Shown piece by piece: positions 1 to 9,519 of a DNA stretch of 64,000 bases. Made by a program: the position numbers and the translations under genes. The stretch spans positions 1-64,000 of the forward strand of contig CAMDKL010000002.1 in assembly GCA_945900945.1 (NCBI GenBank). Direction: 5' to 3'. Origin of the DNA: Pirellula staleyi DSM 6068 (GTDB lineage: Bacteria > Planctomycetota > Planctomycetia > Pirellulales > Pirellulaceae). How positions within the stretch are numbered: position 1 is the stretch's first letter; each line of letters begins with the position of its first letter. Under the pieces are notes generated by a model. It saw only the letters and a program-made list of their open reading frames with translations, was not told the DNA's origin and ran no database searches.

Positions 1-420
1 ATTATTAGAACAATTTTTCGCTATCGGTGGCCTGGTCTAAAAATCTCGATTTATGACGAGAACGACCGAATCATTGAGGAGGTGTCAGGCGGCTGGGTCT
101 TTGTCTTCAATGTCCCGCGTTACGCATCAGGCCTTTCTATCATCGAGGATGCGGTCGAGCATGATGGCTACCTCGATGTCGGTGTATTTGATCACGGTGG
201 TTTGGTTCGAGGCATGTGGTATTATTGGCATGTTATGCGAGGAAAGCACCAATTGCTTAACCAATGGCGACGGTTTCGCAGCCGGTCGATTCGGATCGAA
301 AATGCTGAGCTTACCCGTACCCTTGGCTCGCAAGCATCTTGTCAAGCGGACGGAGATTGGGTAGGCGAACTGCCAGTTTCCATTCAAATAGTGTCTCGCA
401 AACTGCGAATTGTCCAATAA
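1..420 (+). CDS. Diacylglycerol kinase-like lipid kinase, C-terminal part only
   Basis: The frame is open from the first base and ends at a TAA at 418-420, so the N-terminal catalytic domain lies outside the window. The visible 139 residues fit the C-terminal domain of the DagK/YegS family: a stretch with FNVPRYASG, then acidic residues before GYLDVGVF, and near the end CQADGDWVGELPV, which resembles the conserved Q.DGE..G..P segment of that family. Members phosphorylate diacylglycerol or related lipids at the membrane. Substrate cannot be told from this part. A reverse-strand frame over 127-417 is an overlap shadow. Confidence 0.75.
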   Translation: MIRTIFRYRWPGLKISIYDENDRIIEEVSGGWVFVFNVPRYASGLSIIEDAVEHDGYLDVGVFDHGGLVRGMWYYWHVMRGKHQLLNQWRRFRSRSIRIENAELTRTLGSQASCQADGDWVGELPVSIQIVSRKLRIVQ

Positions 421-594
421 AAGGTTTCTTATGCGAGCGGCGAAAAAGGATTTACCGTAGCTGAATTTGCAAAAATTTAGAACTCACTGAATTCTTGCGA
501 ATCCAACTACGAAGCAAGGTAGTTTTCAGTCTGCCGGTCGCCTAAGCCGCAATAGAGAACAAAGGACGCAATGGTACCGTACGTGCTGTTCAAT

Positions 595-617
595 CCCTGC
601 ACCCTGCACCCTGCACC
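595..617. repeat. Three tandem copies of a 7-bp CCCTGCA unit
   Basis: CCCTGCA is repeated three times (595-601, 602-608, 609-615), followed by a partial copy. It lies directly upstream of the putative -10 element of the next gene. Confidence 0.7.
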
Positions 618-623
618 CAATCG

Positions 624-632
624 TGCTATAAT
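624..632 (+). promoter_or_regulatory. Candidate extended -10 promoter for the DUF1501 gene
   Basis: TGCTATAAT is a perfect extended -10 (TG, one base, TATAAT at 627-632). No good -35 hexamer stands 16-18 bp upstream, where the CCCTGCA repeats are, which is acceptable for an extended -10. It would start transcription near 639, about 60 bases before the ATG at 699. Confidence 0.5.
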
Positions 633-698
633 ACCTGCCTTCAATCAGCCGATTTTCCGTCCCTCGACAAATCTTTTCTTGGTGGAGCCCCGCGAAAC

Positions 699-2075
699 AT
701 GCTAACCTTTTTTGGACAAGGGGCTTCTCAAACTTGCAATGGTGTTACACGTCGCGACTTTTTGCAAGCTGGAACGTTGGGCGCCATCGGTCTCGGATTG
801 CCTCAGTATCTTGCTGCTGTTGAAGCTGGAAAAGTCGATCCGAGCAAAAGCAAACGCTCCGCCATCATGATCTTCAATCTTGGGGCTCCTAGTCAAATCG
901 ATACGTTTGACATGAAGCCCGATGCACCAGCGGAAATCCGCGGGCCATTTCAACCGATCTCTACCAAAGCACCTGGGATGCAGATTTCCGAAATCCTACC
1001 GCTTCATGCCAAGATTGCGGACAAATTTTCACTCGTGCGATCCTGCTTCCATCGAGGTGCCGCCGTTCACGATGCCGGTTGGCAAATCATGCAGACCGGT
1101 CGGCAGTTTGCCGGCGGAGTCAACACGCCACACGTCGGCTCGGTTGCAAGTTACATGTTAGGCCGCCGCTCGGATTTGCCACCCCATGTGGTGTTGCCCG
1201 AGACGATGGGCCGCGGGGGTGGCAATCTGCCGAATGGACAGGCTGGCGGCTTTTTAGGCAAAGCTCAAGATCCGTTCGCCTTGATGGCCGACCCATCTCA
1301 AAAGGATTTCAAGGTCCCGGATTTGCTTCCTCCGGACAATATTGGTACTGCTCGTATCGATCGCCGACGCCGAATGAGAGATGTCGTCGACAGCGCCATC
1401 CGAAATTTCGAGTCGAGCGAATCAGCTAAACTGATGGACGATAACTTTCAGTCTGCCTACCGTCTCATGACTAGTCCCGAGGCTAGAAACGCATTCGATC
1501 TCAATCAAGAGCCGATATCCGTCCGAGAACGATATGGCATGCATCGATTCGGGCAATGCTGCCTGCTGTCCCGCCGTTTGGTCGAGGCGGGAGTACGATT
1601 CGTTACCATCAATACTTTCTTGACGGTGTTCGACGAAATCAGTTGGGACATTCACGGCAGCAAGCCGTTCACCTCCATCGAAGGAATGAAAAATGTCGTC
1701 GCCCCAATGTACGATCAAGGATATTCGGCGTTGATTGAGGACCTCCACCAACGCGGCATGCTCGACGATACCTTGGTTTGCAATCTAGCGGAATTTGGCC
1801 GAACGCCCAAGGTGAATCCAGCCGGCGGAAGAGATCATTGGCCTCAGTGCTTTACTGTCTACTTCGCGGGCGGTGGTGTTCAAGGAGGCCGAATCGTTGG
1901 CGCAAGTGATCCCATTGGGGCAGTACCTGTCGAACGTCCGACGGAGCCACCAGAAGTGGTGGCAACCATTTTTCACTCGCTTGGACTTAATCTTGAGAGT
2001 CACCTACCAGGTCCGGCAGGTCGACCATTTCCACTCGTTGACTTCGGCTATCGCGAGATCAAAGAACTGTTTTAA
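699..2075 (+). CDS. Tat-exported DUF1501 family protein
   Basis: 458 residues. The N-terminus has a twin-arginine motif, TRRDFLQ with R18-R19, followed by a hydrophobic GAIGLGL stretch, so export through Tat is likely. The rest matches the DUF1501 family (alkaline-phosphatase/sulfatase-like fold): IFNLGAPSQIDTFD near the N-terminus, GGRDHWPQCF late in the chain and a GPAGRP segment near the end. DUF1501 proteins are abundant in planctomycetes and are usually paired with a cytochrome-like DUF1549/DUF1553 partner. No such partner is next to it here. The biochemical activity is not established for the family. Confidence 0.9.
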   Translation: MLTFFGQGASQTCNGVTRRDFLQAGTLGAIGLGLPQYLAAVEAGKVDPSKSKRSAIMIFNLGAPSQIDTFDMKPDAPAEIRGPFQPISTKAPGMQISEILPLHAKIADKFSLVRSCFHRGAAVHDAGWQIMQTGRQFAGGVNTPHVGSVASYMLGRRSDLPPHVVLPETMGRGGGNLPNGQAGGFLGKAQDPFALMADPSQKDFKVPDLLPPDNIGTARIDRRRRMRDVVDSAIRNFESSESAKLMDDNFQSAYRLMTSPEARNAFDLNQEPISVRERYGMHRFGQCCLLSRRLVEAGVRFVTINTFLTVFDEISWDIHGSKPFTSIEGMKNVVAPMYDQGYSALIEDLHQRGMLDDTLVCNLAEFGRTPKVNPAGGRDHWPQCFTVYFAGGGVQGGRIVGASDPIGAVPVERPTEPPEVVATIFHSLGLNLESHLPGPAGRPFPLVDFGYREIKELF

Positions 2076-2096
2076 GGCGTTTGGTTCGAACCCGCT

Positions 2097-2176
2097 GCGC
2101 TAGCAAGGGAAATACCTCCAGCTGAGCAGTTGTTACCTTCGAAAACTGGATAAACTATCAATTCCCTCGCTGGCGC
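2097..2176. repeat. Inverted repeat between convergent genes
   Basis: GCGCTAGCAAGGGAA (from 2097) and TTCCCTCGCTGGCGC (to 2176) are near-perfect inverted copies about 50 bp apart. They lie between the converging DUF1501 and hisC genes, so they could fold as a large hairpin or be a REP-type pair. There is no T-run that would make a classic terminator. Confidence 0.5.
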
Positions 2177-2250
2177 TTCGGGCTTGTATTTCGTTGGTAT
2201 TTGAAACAAAAACACCCAAAAGTGTGCAACTTCAAAACTTGCGCGTTTTG

Positions 2251-3312
2251 CTATAGCAAGTCCGCAAGGACGACGAGCATTGCATCGATCTGTTCATCGC
2301 TTCCCACGCTGATCCGAAGGCCATCGCTCCAGAGGGGATAGTTCATATAGCGTACTAAAATTCCATTTCTTTTGAGTTGCTCGTAGAGCGGCTTCAATGC
2401 ACGGTCGCTTCGAGTGCACCATAGAAAATTTGCGTGCGATTCGATCACATCGAATCCAAGGTTTCTCAATGCCACTAGCATACGAGCTCGCGTAGCTAGG
2501 ATCCTAGCAACGTTAGACTTTAACCATACCTGATCTGATATCGCGGCCGTCGCGCCCGAGAGTGAAAGCAAATCGGTGTTGTACGAGTCTTTGACCTTAC
2601 GAAGCGTCTGTACAATCTCTGGATGCGCGACCAAGTATCCGAATCGCAAACCGGCTAATGCGTAGGACTTGCTGAGTGTTCGCGTTACGATGATTTTGGG
2701 GTTATTTTGAATGAGTCCGATGCAGTTCGCAGGTGCGAAATCCACGTACGCTTCATCGATAACGACCGGGCAATCCACGCTCTGAGCAAGTCGCAGTATC
2801 GACGCATGGTCTACCATCGTTCCGCTTGGACTGTTTGGATTGGGCAAATAAATTAGTTTGAGCGCATCGTCCATGGCAAAGAAACTGGCGGATAAACCAA
2901 AATTCGCGTCGAAAGCAATCTCTTCAAATTGGGCTCCTTGCAGCTCTGCCAAAGTCCGGTACAGGGTATAGCTTGGGTAGGGCAACCTCAGTTTTTTTCC
3001 GGCCCCGACAAAAGCTCTCGTCAGGATCGTCAAACAATCATCGCTGCCATTGCCGCAAAGAATCATCTCGGGATCAACCCCTAGCACATCCCCGGTAGCC
3101 AGACGGAAAGCAGTCCCAAGCGGATCTGGGTAGCGTTCCAATTTCGAAGTCGCTTGGTGAATCGCTTCTACCACTCGAGGTGAGGGTGGATAGGGATTCT
3201 CATTGGTGTTGAGCTTGATCACCTTGCCCGTTTGAGGTTGCTCGCCAGGGGTATAGGGGCTCATCGAAGCGATTTCGCTACGAAAGAATTTCTGAATGGG
3301 ATCGTTGCTCAT
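2251..3312 (-). CDS. hisC: Histidinol-phosphate aminotransferase
   Basis: 353 residues from the ATG at 3312. A longer frame reaches 3396, but the extra 28 residues do not resemble the family, while MSNDPIQKFFRSEI followed by LNTNENPYPPSP is the usual HisC beginning. Class I/II PLP-dependent aminotransferase fold: NGSDD in the cofactor-binding region, PNPNSPSG, the DEAYVDF motif, and TRTLSKSYALAGLRFGY with the PLP-binding lysine in SKS. It converts imidazole acetol-phosphate to histidinol phosphate with glutamate as donor. No other his gene is nearby. The glutamate dehydrogenase gene is divergent from it. Confidence 0.92.
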   Translation of the reverse strand: MSNDPIQKFFRSEIASMSPYTPGEQPQTGKVIKLNTNENPYPPSPRVVEAIHQATSKLERYPDPLGTAFRLATGDVLGVDPEMILCGNGSDDCLTILTRAFVGAGKKLRLPYPSYTLYRTLAELQGAQFEEIAFDANFGLSASFFAMDDALKLIYLPNPNSPSGTMVDHASILRLAQSVDCPVVIDEAYVDFAPANCIGLIQNNPKIIVTRTLSKSYALAGLRFGYLVAHPEIVQTLRKVKDSYNTDLLSLSGATAAISDQVWLKSNVARILATRARMLVALRNLGFDVIESHANFLWCTRSDRALKPLYEQLKRNGILVRYMNYPLWSDGLRISVGSDEQIDAMLVVLADLL

Positions 3313-3761
3313 CTCATGTTTTTGGCAGGTAGGCAAACCAATCGATTTTCCGATCCCGATTTGTGCGGAAGAGGCCCTCGCACAAGAGTACGACACTTAT
3401 GGCTGCTCCACTTAAGTCCTGACCCGATTCGCGCTTCCCCCTCGCGAGAGCCACTTCCACACAAATTCAGAGCCTCTCAGGGAGAGACGCTCTGGATGCT
3501 TCCAAGTATTGCAGCGCGATCCACGATAGGAAAGGGGCATTTGAAATAAATTATTCCACAAACGTCCTTTACCAGCGAATGGGCATTGCCACCGACACCT
3601 TGGATTCAAAGAGGCGAGTCGGCGAGTCGTGTTTGGACTACAATCTAAAGCTGTTTATGTGATATGTCTTTTGTTGAACGGCAGGCAGGCGGGACAAACG
3701 ACGCCATGTCCAGTTCGGCACGCGGGAACCAATAGAACATTTTCCAATAATTTCAAATGCC
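3313..3761. other. Divergent intergenic region between hisC and gdhA
   Basis: 449 bases between two divergent starts. Open frames here are short and unlike known proteins. A TACAAT at 3640-3645 could be a -10 for the plus-strand gene, but no convincing -35 goes with it. I see no RNA gene or riboswitch. Confidence 0.5.
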
Positions 3762-5000
3762 ATGCAACCAAGCGAATCAACCAATCTCTACTTCCATATT
3801 GCTGCTGACCAACTAAAAATGCCAGAGTGGCTTCGAAGGTTGCTCATAACTCCCAAACGGGAGGTGACGGTCCAGGTTGCCTTTGAACGTGATAATGGCG
3901 ACGTCGAAACAGTGCTTGGCTACCGTGTTCAACACGACAACGCCCGTGGGCCCATGAAAGGCGGACTGCGATACCATCCCACGGTCAACCTTGATGAAGT
4001 CCGCGCCCTTGCGTCACTCATGACTTGGAAAACGGCCGTCGTTGATCTGCCCTATGGTGGTGCAAAAGGTGGCATTGGCATCGATCCCAAAACCCTTTCC
4101 AAAAAGGAGCTGGAACGGATGACTCGCGTCTTTGTGGACCAAATCCATGAAATTGTCGGTCCCGACAGCGACATTCCTGCACCCGATATGGGGACGAACC
4201 ATGAGGTGATGTCTTGGTTTCGAAATCAATGGGAAAAGTATCACGGATTCAACCCTGCGGTCATTACCGGCAAACCAGTCGAAGAATACGGTGCCAAAGG
4301 ACGCGAGGAGGCTACGGGCAGAGGCGTGGGACTGCTCGCTGTGAAATTGCTCAAGCGAATCAATGTCCGTCCCGAACAATGCCGAACAGCCATACAAGGT
4401 TTTGGAAACGTTGGCTCCCACGCATCGAAATTCCTTTTCGAATCTGCATTTCCAGTTGTAGCCGTAAGCGATGTGAGCGGCACTTACTTCAATTCCAAAG
4501 GACTCAATATTTTAGAGATGTTCTCTTACTCAATTAAAAACAACAATCGGCTGGAAGGCTATTCTGGGGCCGAAAAACTGCCCGCCGAAGCGTTGTTGGA
4601 GCTCGACATTGATCTGCTCATTCCTGCTGCACTTGGTGACGTCATTACCAAGGAAAACGCAGACAAAATTCGAGCGAAGACTATTATCGAAGCGGCCAAT
4701 GGACCTGTCGACCCAGAAGCGGACGAAAAACTAGCCGCTCGGGGAATCATGATTTTACCCGATATTCTTGCCAATGCGGGGGGGGTTACCGTGAGCTATT
4801 TTGAATGGGTGCAGAACCGCCAGCACTACCGTTGGAGCCTTGACCGTGTTCGACAGGAATTGGATCATACGTTAAGTGAAGCTTTTGAAAACGTCTGGCA
4901 GCAGTCCGCCACCCTTTCGGTATCGCTTCGCACCGCCGCATTCATGCTTGCAATTGGTCGAGTTCAACGGGCTACTGAACTGGCTGGCGGAACCGGCTGA
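3762..5000 (+). CDS. gdhA: Glu/Leu/Phe/Val family dehydrogenase, probably glutamate dehydrogenase
   Basis: 412 residues, normal for the hexameric small-subunit family. The substrate domain shows GPMKGGLRYHP (64-73), the lysine in TWKTA (K90) and the catalytic lysine in GGAKGG (K102), then PAPDMGT. The nucleotide domain has AIQGFGNVGSHA and later EAANGPV and ANAGGVTVSYFEW. The enzyme interconverts 2-oxoglutarate plus ammonia and glutamate with NAD(P)H. Discrimination from leucine or phenylalanine dehydrogenase rests on length and the K90/K102 setting. It links nitrogen assimilation to transamination reactions such as the one catalysed by HisC. Confidence 0.92.
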   Translation: MQPSESTNLYFHIAADQLKMPEWLRRLLITPKREVTVQVAFERDNGDVETVLGYRVQHDNARGPMKGGLRYHPTVNLDEVRALASLMTWKTAVVDLPYGGAKGGIGIDPKTLSKKELERMTRVFVDQIHEIVGPDSDIPAPDMGTNHEVMSWFRNQWEKYHGFNPAVITGKPVEEYGAKGREEATGRGVGLLAVKLLKRINVRPEQCRTAIQGFGNVGSHASKFLFESAFPVVAVSDVSGTYFNSKGLNILEMFSYSIKNNNRLEGYSGAEKLPAEALLELDIDLLIPAALGDVITKENADKIRAKTIIEAANGPVDPEADEKLAARGIMILPDILANAGGVTVSYFEWVQNRQHYRWSLDRVRQELDHTLSEAFENVWQQSATLSVSLRTAAFMLAIGRVQRATELAGGTG

Positions 5001-5168
5001 GTTGTTGAGACCATCGCACTAGAGCCGCAATACTCACCGGTAGAGGACGCAGGGGAACGCAGAGAAAAAATGCACAAACACCGTTGCGACCCCCGTTATC
5101 CATTCGTTCGTTTTCTCGTGCTTTAATGATCCAACTCAGGACATTCACTGGTTGCGCCACTAGTCGCG

Positions 5169-5867
5169 CTAAACGACTTTCCTGTCTGTTGCAATCTTTC
5201 TCGGCCTGCCGCGCGGCCTGAGGGTGGACTCTAGATCTAAACGCACCGCTGTCTTCTCTACCCAGCCAGCTTCACCGTATGGACAGCTTCGCTGAATACA
5301 GTGCTTGATCCTTTCGAGCGTTTCTGTCGGCATTGCTACTCGCAATTGCTCGCACCAATTCTGCAGTAACGGGACCGGCGGGCTCGATAGCAATGGCGAT
5401 GATCGGTTCTTTTCATGGACTCGTCGCCACACGCTTGACCATTGCCAATCGCTCAAAGACTCAACCAAGCCTGAACGGAGCGGGTGAGATTCGACAAAGC
5501 GAAGTACATCTAGCAATTTCAAATCGTCCTGAACTGGGAAAGCCAGGAAACGACGTTTGTACAGGCCACCCGTACCTGCTCTCCGAAGTTTGGTGTGCCA
5601 ACGCGCCGAATGGGTGGTGGTCAACCATGCCATAAACTTAGACAAGTCGCCATCCTTGCGAGGTGTCATTACCAGATGCCAGTGTTTGGGTAGTACGCAA
5701 TAGGCCAGCAAGCGAGGTTCGAAGCGATCGACTGCTTGGATCAAGACGGTGTCGAACTCTTGATAGTCCTCATCTGTAAGGAACATGGGCTTTGGTTTCA
5801 GCCCTCTGCCAACAATATGATAGACGTAACCGCCCTGGCTATTGCGAGGTGGCCTACCCATAAACAA
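5169..5867 (-). CDS. REP-associated (RAYT-type) Y1 transposase-like protein, catalytic Tyr apparently Phe
   Basis: 232 residues. N-terminus GRPPRNSQGGYVYHIVGRG, the HUH-type metal motif LPKHWHLVM (H62, H64), then GTGGLYKRRFLAFPVQ and WQWSSV, all typical of Y1 transposases of the RAYT branch. In that branch the catalytic tyrosine sits five residues before the proline in Y-I-x-x-N-P. Here the segment is LRFVESHPLRSG, so residue F124 occupies that place and the Asn is His. The frame is intact, so it may be a domesticated or inactive protein. It ends with a basic tail. No clear terminal repeats flank it. Confidence 0.8.
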   Translation of the reverse strand: MFMGRPPRNSQGGYVYHIVGRGLKPKPMFLTDEDYQEFDTVLIQAVDRFEPRLLAYCVLPKHWHLVMTPRKDGDLSKFMAWLTTTHSARWHTKLRRAGTGGLYKRRFLAFPVQDDLKLLDVLRFVESHPLRSGLVESLSDWQWSSVWRRVHEKNRSSPLLSSPPVPLLQNWCEQLRVAMPTETLERIKHCIQRSCPYGEAGWVEKTAVRLDLESTLRPRGRPRKIATDRKVV

Positions 5868-5879
5868 ATACCCCCTTGC

Positions 5880-6437
5880 CTAATTCCATTGTGGATCGAT
5901 CGGGCTGTCTGTGATTTTGTCATCCACAGATAGTATGTTTTGGCCAATTCGCTTGAGCAAATTCTCCCACATTTCCGGATCAGCACTGAGCACTAAATCC
6001 GCATCGATGTCCGCGATCAACCAACTCCCGATTTCCAATTCCTCCTCGAGCTGTCCCGGCCCCCAGCCTGCAAACCCATCAAACAGTTTTAGCTTCGCTT
6101 GTGGCAATACAAATAGTTTCAAAAGCAATTCTTGGTCGCTAGTCATGCACAGGCCATCGATACACTCCTCGCTACCCAGGTCAGGTTGATCATGCAATGC
6201 CATCAACGGGCCATCAACAGGCCCACCGCAGTACAGTGGACCGTCGTGCACACACTTGAGCTCGCAAACCATCGAAACAACTTTATCGAGGCGGAAATCG
6301 GTTGGGCGATTCAGGATCAATCCAAACGCATGGTCTTCGGCATGGCGCACTAAATAAATGACGGAGCGAAAGAAGTTCGGATCGTCCATAAAGGGCGATG
6401 CGAGTAAACAGTTTCCCTGAAGCGATTTCGACATCAA
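5880..6437 (-). CDS. YqgE/AlgH family protein
   Basis: 185 residues, the usual family size. Conserved segments are visible: GNCLLASPFMDDPNFFRSVIYL at the start, HAFGLILNRP, YCGGPVDGPLMALH, and LFDGFAGWGPGQLEEELEIGSW. The structure of the family is known but its molecular role is not; in some bacteria AlgH influences alginate and virulence gene expression. It lies 30 bp after the ABC exporter gene on the same strand and may be co-transcribed with it. Confidence 0.92.
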   Translation of the reverse strand: MMSKSLQGNCLLASPFMDDPNFFRSVIYLVRHAEDHAFGLILNRPTDFRLDKVVSMVCELKCVHDGPLYCGGPVDGPLMALHDQPDLGSEECIDGLCMTSDQELLLKLFVLPQAKLKLFDGFAGWGPGQLEEELEIGSWLIADIDADLVLSADPEMWENLLKRIGQNILSVDDKITDSPIDPQWN

Positions 6438-6467
6438 TGGGTCTCAAAATAAACAAAACCGAATCAT

Positions 6468-8423
6468 CTACGAGTCCATCCATTGGGGCGCGATGGGGCT
6501 CTCTGTCTGTAATCTTACCATCTGCTGGTAGATTCCGGACTGGTCTAACAACTCCGCGTGAGTACCGCACTGTGCAATCCGTCCCTCATCCAAAACGATA
6601 ATTTGATCCGCATGGATAATAGTGCTCAAGCGGTGTGCAATAACAAAGGCCGTTCGTTCTTCCAGCAGCAGCGCCAAACTGGATTGGATCAGCCGCTCGC
6701 TTTCGCTATCGAGATTGCTTGTCGCCTCATCGAGAATCAGGATTTTCGGGTCCGCCAGCAATGCGCGAGCGATGGCAAGCCGCTGCCGCTGACCTCCGCT
6801 AAGCTTAAATCCTCTCTCTCCGATCAACGTATCGTAGCCTTTCGGCGACTTGGTAATGAATTCGTCCGCTGCTGCCGCCTTTGCCGCTTGGATGACTTGC
6901 TCCACTGTAGCTCCACGCCGACCATAGGCAATGTTATCAGCAATGGATCCATCGAACAAAAAGACATCTTGTTCCACGACCCCAAGCAGTTGCCGATAGC
7001 TGTGCAATTGAACATCCCGCAAATCAATACCATCGAACAGGATGCGGCCCATTTCGGGGTCAAAGAATCGAGCGACCAAATTGCAAAGGGTCGTCTTTCC
7101 GGCACCACTACGTCCTACAATCGCAATTGTCTGCCCTGCCTGAGCGTGTAAATCGATGTCCTTGAGAATCCACTGTTCGTTGTCAGGGTATCGGAACGAG
7201 ACTGACTCAAAGCGGATCTCGCCCTTGGCTTGCTTTCGATTGAAACGAATCGCTCCCGGCCGATCTGCGAGCTCCACGGGCGTCGCCAGCAAATCCAAAA
7301 TGCGATCCAAGCCCGCAAGATTATTTTGAAATTGGACTGCACTTCCTGCGAGCGTTGCGATGGGACCTAACAACATGGTTAAATAGACCAGGAACATCAT
7401 TAAGTCTCCGAGCGTCAATTGCGATTGGAGTATCTGCCAACCGCCGTAAACCAACAGTGAGGTCGAGGCGAGCGGAATGAGCACTTCCCAAACGATCTCG
7501 ATCAGACGGGTTCGCCACCATATCAATAGTTGCTGCCGAACCAGGACGTGATTGCCTTTGACGTAGCGCTGTGTTTCGTTCCGTTGCCTAGCAAAAGTCC
7601 GAACGACGCGAATGCCGCCAAAGGTTTCCGTCGTATTGGAGTCGATCCGCTGTCGCCGTTGACGTGCATCTCGATACAGAGGTCGAATGGAATAGATCCA
7701 AGTGCGGTGGCTAAAGTAAACGGCAGGCAACAGCAAGAGCCCAGCCGCCAGCAATCGCCAATCTACGATAATCAAAACGATAAGGCTGCCGATCAATTGA
7801 ACGATCGCCTGCCAAGGATTGTAGAGCACACTGAAGATCAATTCTGCAATCCCGCCAGCATCTTCCCGAAGCAAACTGGTAGCTCCACCGGATTTCAGTT
7901 GCTGAATTTTGTGCAACGGCATATGGAGCATGTGCTCGAACACGCGGCTTCTAACGGACATCTGCACTTGATTTACCGCCTGAGTGCATGTCCATCGTCC
8001 CCAAAGATAAATCACGGTTCGGACCAAAGTTACGCCTGCGACCATGACAGCGATCCAGACGAGCAGCAACATTGGTGAGGGTTGTCCTAATGTTCCACTC
8101 ATCCAACTCGGCAACGGCTTTGTTGGAACAGTCAGCGCACAATCGATTGCCAACTTCGTACCCAACGGCGGTATCAACGCTAAAATGGTCGCAATGGTGA
8201 CCGTTCCAAGCCCAAACAAAATCTTGCCGCGAAAGCCTCTGAGCAGCCCCCAAAAAGAGGTAAAAAGTTTCCAAAAACTCCTGTGCGAGCGAGATACGAG
8301 TGCATCTTTTTCTTTGCCACTCATCGTCGAATGGAATGAGTCCACCTCCCCGCTTGATTTTTCTTTTCGTCGCTTACTAATCTCCGCTAAGTAATCGCGG
8401 TATTCAAAACGGCTAGTTGGCAT
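6468..8423 (-). CDS. ABC-type exporter, fused permease and ATPase (MsbA/HlyB-like)
   Basis: 651 residues. A charged N-terminal stretch of about 65 residues precedes a six-helix transmembrane domain (about 65-350) and a nucleotide-binding domain (about 405-640). The ATPase half has Walker A GRSGAGKTT, the ABC signature LSGGQRQRLAIARALL, Walker B ILILDEATSNLD and the switch histidine in IAHRLSTI. The architecture fits homodimeric exporters of lipids, peptides or drugs. The substrate cannot be inferred. The neighbouring YqgE gene follows on the same strand. Confidence 0.93.
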   Translation of the reverse strand: MPTSRFEYRDYLAEISKRRKEKSSGEVDSFHSTMSGKEKDALVSRSHRSFWKLFTSFWGLLRGFRGKILFGLGTVTIATILALIPPLGTKLAIDCALTVPTKPLPSWMSGTLGQPSPMLLLVWIAVMVAGVTLVRTVIYLWGRWTCTQAVNQVQMSVRSRVFEHMLHMPLHKIQQLKSGGATSLLREDAGGIAELIFSVLYNPWQAIVQLIGSLIVLIIVDWRLLAAGLLLLPAVYFSHRTWIYSIRPLYRDARQRRQRIDSNTTETFGGIRVVRTFARQRNETQRYVKGNHVLVRQQLLIWWRTRLIEIVWEVLIPLASTSLLVYGGWQILQSQLTLGDLMMFLVYLTMLLGPIATLAGSAVQFQNNLAGLDRILDLLATPVELADRPGAIRFNRKQAKGEIRFESVSFRYPDNEQWILKDIDLHAQAGQTIAIVGRSGAGKTTLCNLVARFFDPEMGRILFDGIDLRDVQLHSYRQLLGVVEQDVFLFDGSIADNIAYGRRGATVEQVIQAAKAAAADEFITKSPKGYDTLIGERGFKLSGGQRQRLAIARALLADPKILILDEATSNLDSESERLIQSSLALLLEERTAFVIAHRLSTIIHADQIIVLDEGRIAQCGTHAELLDQSGIYQQMVRLQTESPIAPQWMDS

Positions 8424-8527
8424 GAGCTCGATTTCGGTATGTATTAATGTGGCCGATCATTGCGAGATCGTTTCGTTTTGGTTACTGCAAAGCAATTTTG
8501 GTTGTAACAAAGAAATGCAGTCAGCTG

Positions 8528-9259
8528 TCAAACGCTGCCATCCAATCGCAACACCCTGTTGACTACAGGTGCGATTGCGCGAGCATTGGTGCGTTCGTGA
8601 ACGGCGTTAACCCAGGCAGCTACATCTTGAGCGATCGGTGGCCAAGTATTGTAGTGTGTAGGTAACACCAGTTTCGGACAAATCATCTGAATGGCCTCGA
8701 TGCTCTCCGCTGGTCCCATCGTATACAAATCTCCGATCGGGATAATCAAGCAATCGACTCCATTGCGAGCAATCAATTTCAAGTCGGAAAACAAGGCGGT
8801 ATCGCCGGTGTAATACAGGTTGTATGGCAATGCATCTTCTGTCGCCATTCCGTTTGCAGCATTGAATCCAAACAGGAAACCGCCACATGCCCCCCCATAC
8901 GATCCATCTGGCAGGCTCGATGAATGGACAGCAGGCGTGAACTGAACGGTTCCAAAGGGTAAACGTGTTTTGCCGCCGAGATTCATTCCAATGCAACCCT
9001 GAATTTCGTGCTTGGATTCCAACCAAGTAACAATTTCGTAGTTCGAAATTACCGTAGCATTAGATCGACGTGCGATTTCAACTGCATCGGCAAGATGGTC
9101 GTAGTGGCCATGGGAAATCAGGATGTGGGTTGGATTCAGGCTCGTTGGGGCCACTTTTGCGGAAGGGTTGTCGCCAATAAATGGATCCAGCAGAATCTTG
9201 GCTTCGCCCGTTTCAATCCACCAAGTGGAATGTCCGAGCCACGTCACTTCGATCGCCAT
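8528..9259 (-). CDS. UPF0173 metal-dependent hydrolase (metallo-beta-lactamase fold)
   Basis: 243 residues. It begins MAIEVTWLGHSTWWIETG and carries the metal-binding motif SHGHYDHLAD, then YTGDTALFSDL and PTHYNTWP, as in the UPF0173/YtkL group of small metallo-beta-lactamase-fold proteins. These bind two metal ions. Substrates are not firmly known. It is transcribed divergently from the pseudouridine synthase gene, with 260 bp between. Confidence 0.93.
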   Translation of the reverse strand: MAIEVTWLGHSTWWIETGEAKILLDPFIGDNPSAKVAPTSLNPTHILISHGHYDHLADAVEIARRSNATVISNYEIVTWLESKHEIQGCIGMNLGGKTRLPFGTVQFTPAVHSSSLPDGSYGGACGGFLFGFNAANGMATEDALPYNLYYTGDTALFSDLKLIARNGVDCLIIPIGDLYTMGPAESIEAIQMICPKLVLPTHYNTWPPIAQDVAAWVNAVHERTNARAIAPVVNRVLRLDGSV

Positions 9260-9519
9260 AGTTCACTTTCGAGTTGGTTTTCGTAAAAAATCAGCATTTG
9301 CTCTGCCGAAATGCATATCGATCCATTAATTTAGCATGCTTGCAGTTGTGGGCTAGCAAATACTTCACCCCCACTTCCAGATGACGCCTTTCACTTGAGA
9401 AAGTGCGACCTAGCGGGGTGCTTTTGCTAGAGTTGCTGCGTCGTGAGACGCTGCCAACCGATCTTGGAGCGGTTGCACGATAGTGTTTTTGAGTTCTTTC
9501 GTAGAGTGATTGTATTGCT

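Noticed and set aside
127..417. Minus-strand 96-codon frame at the left edge
   Set aside because: It is the shadow of the diacylglycerol kinase-like coding frame.
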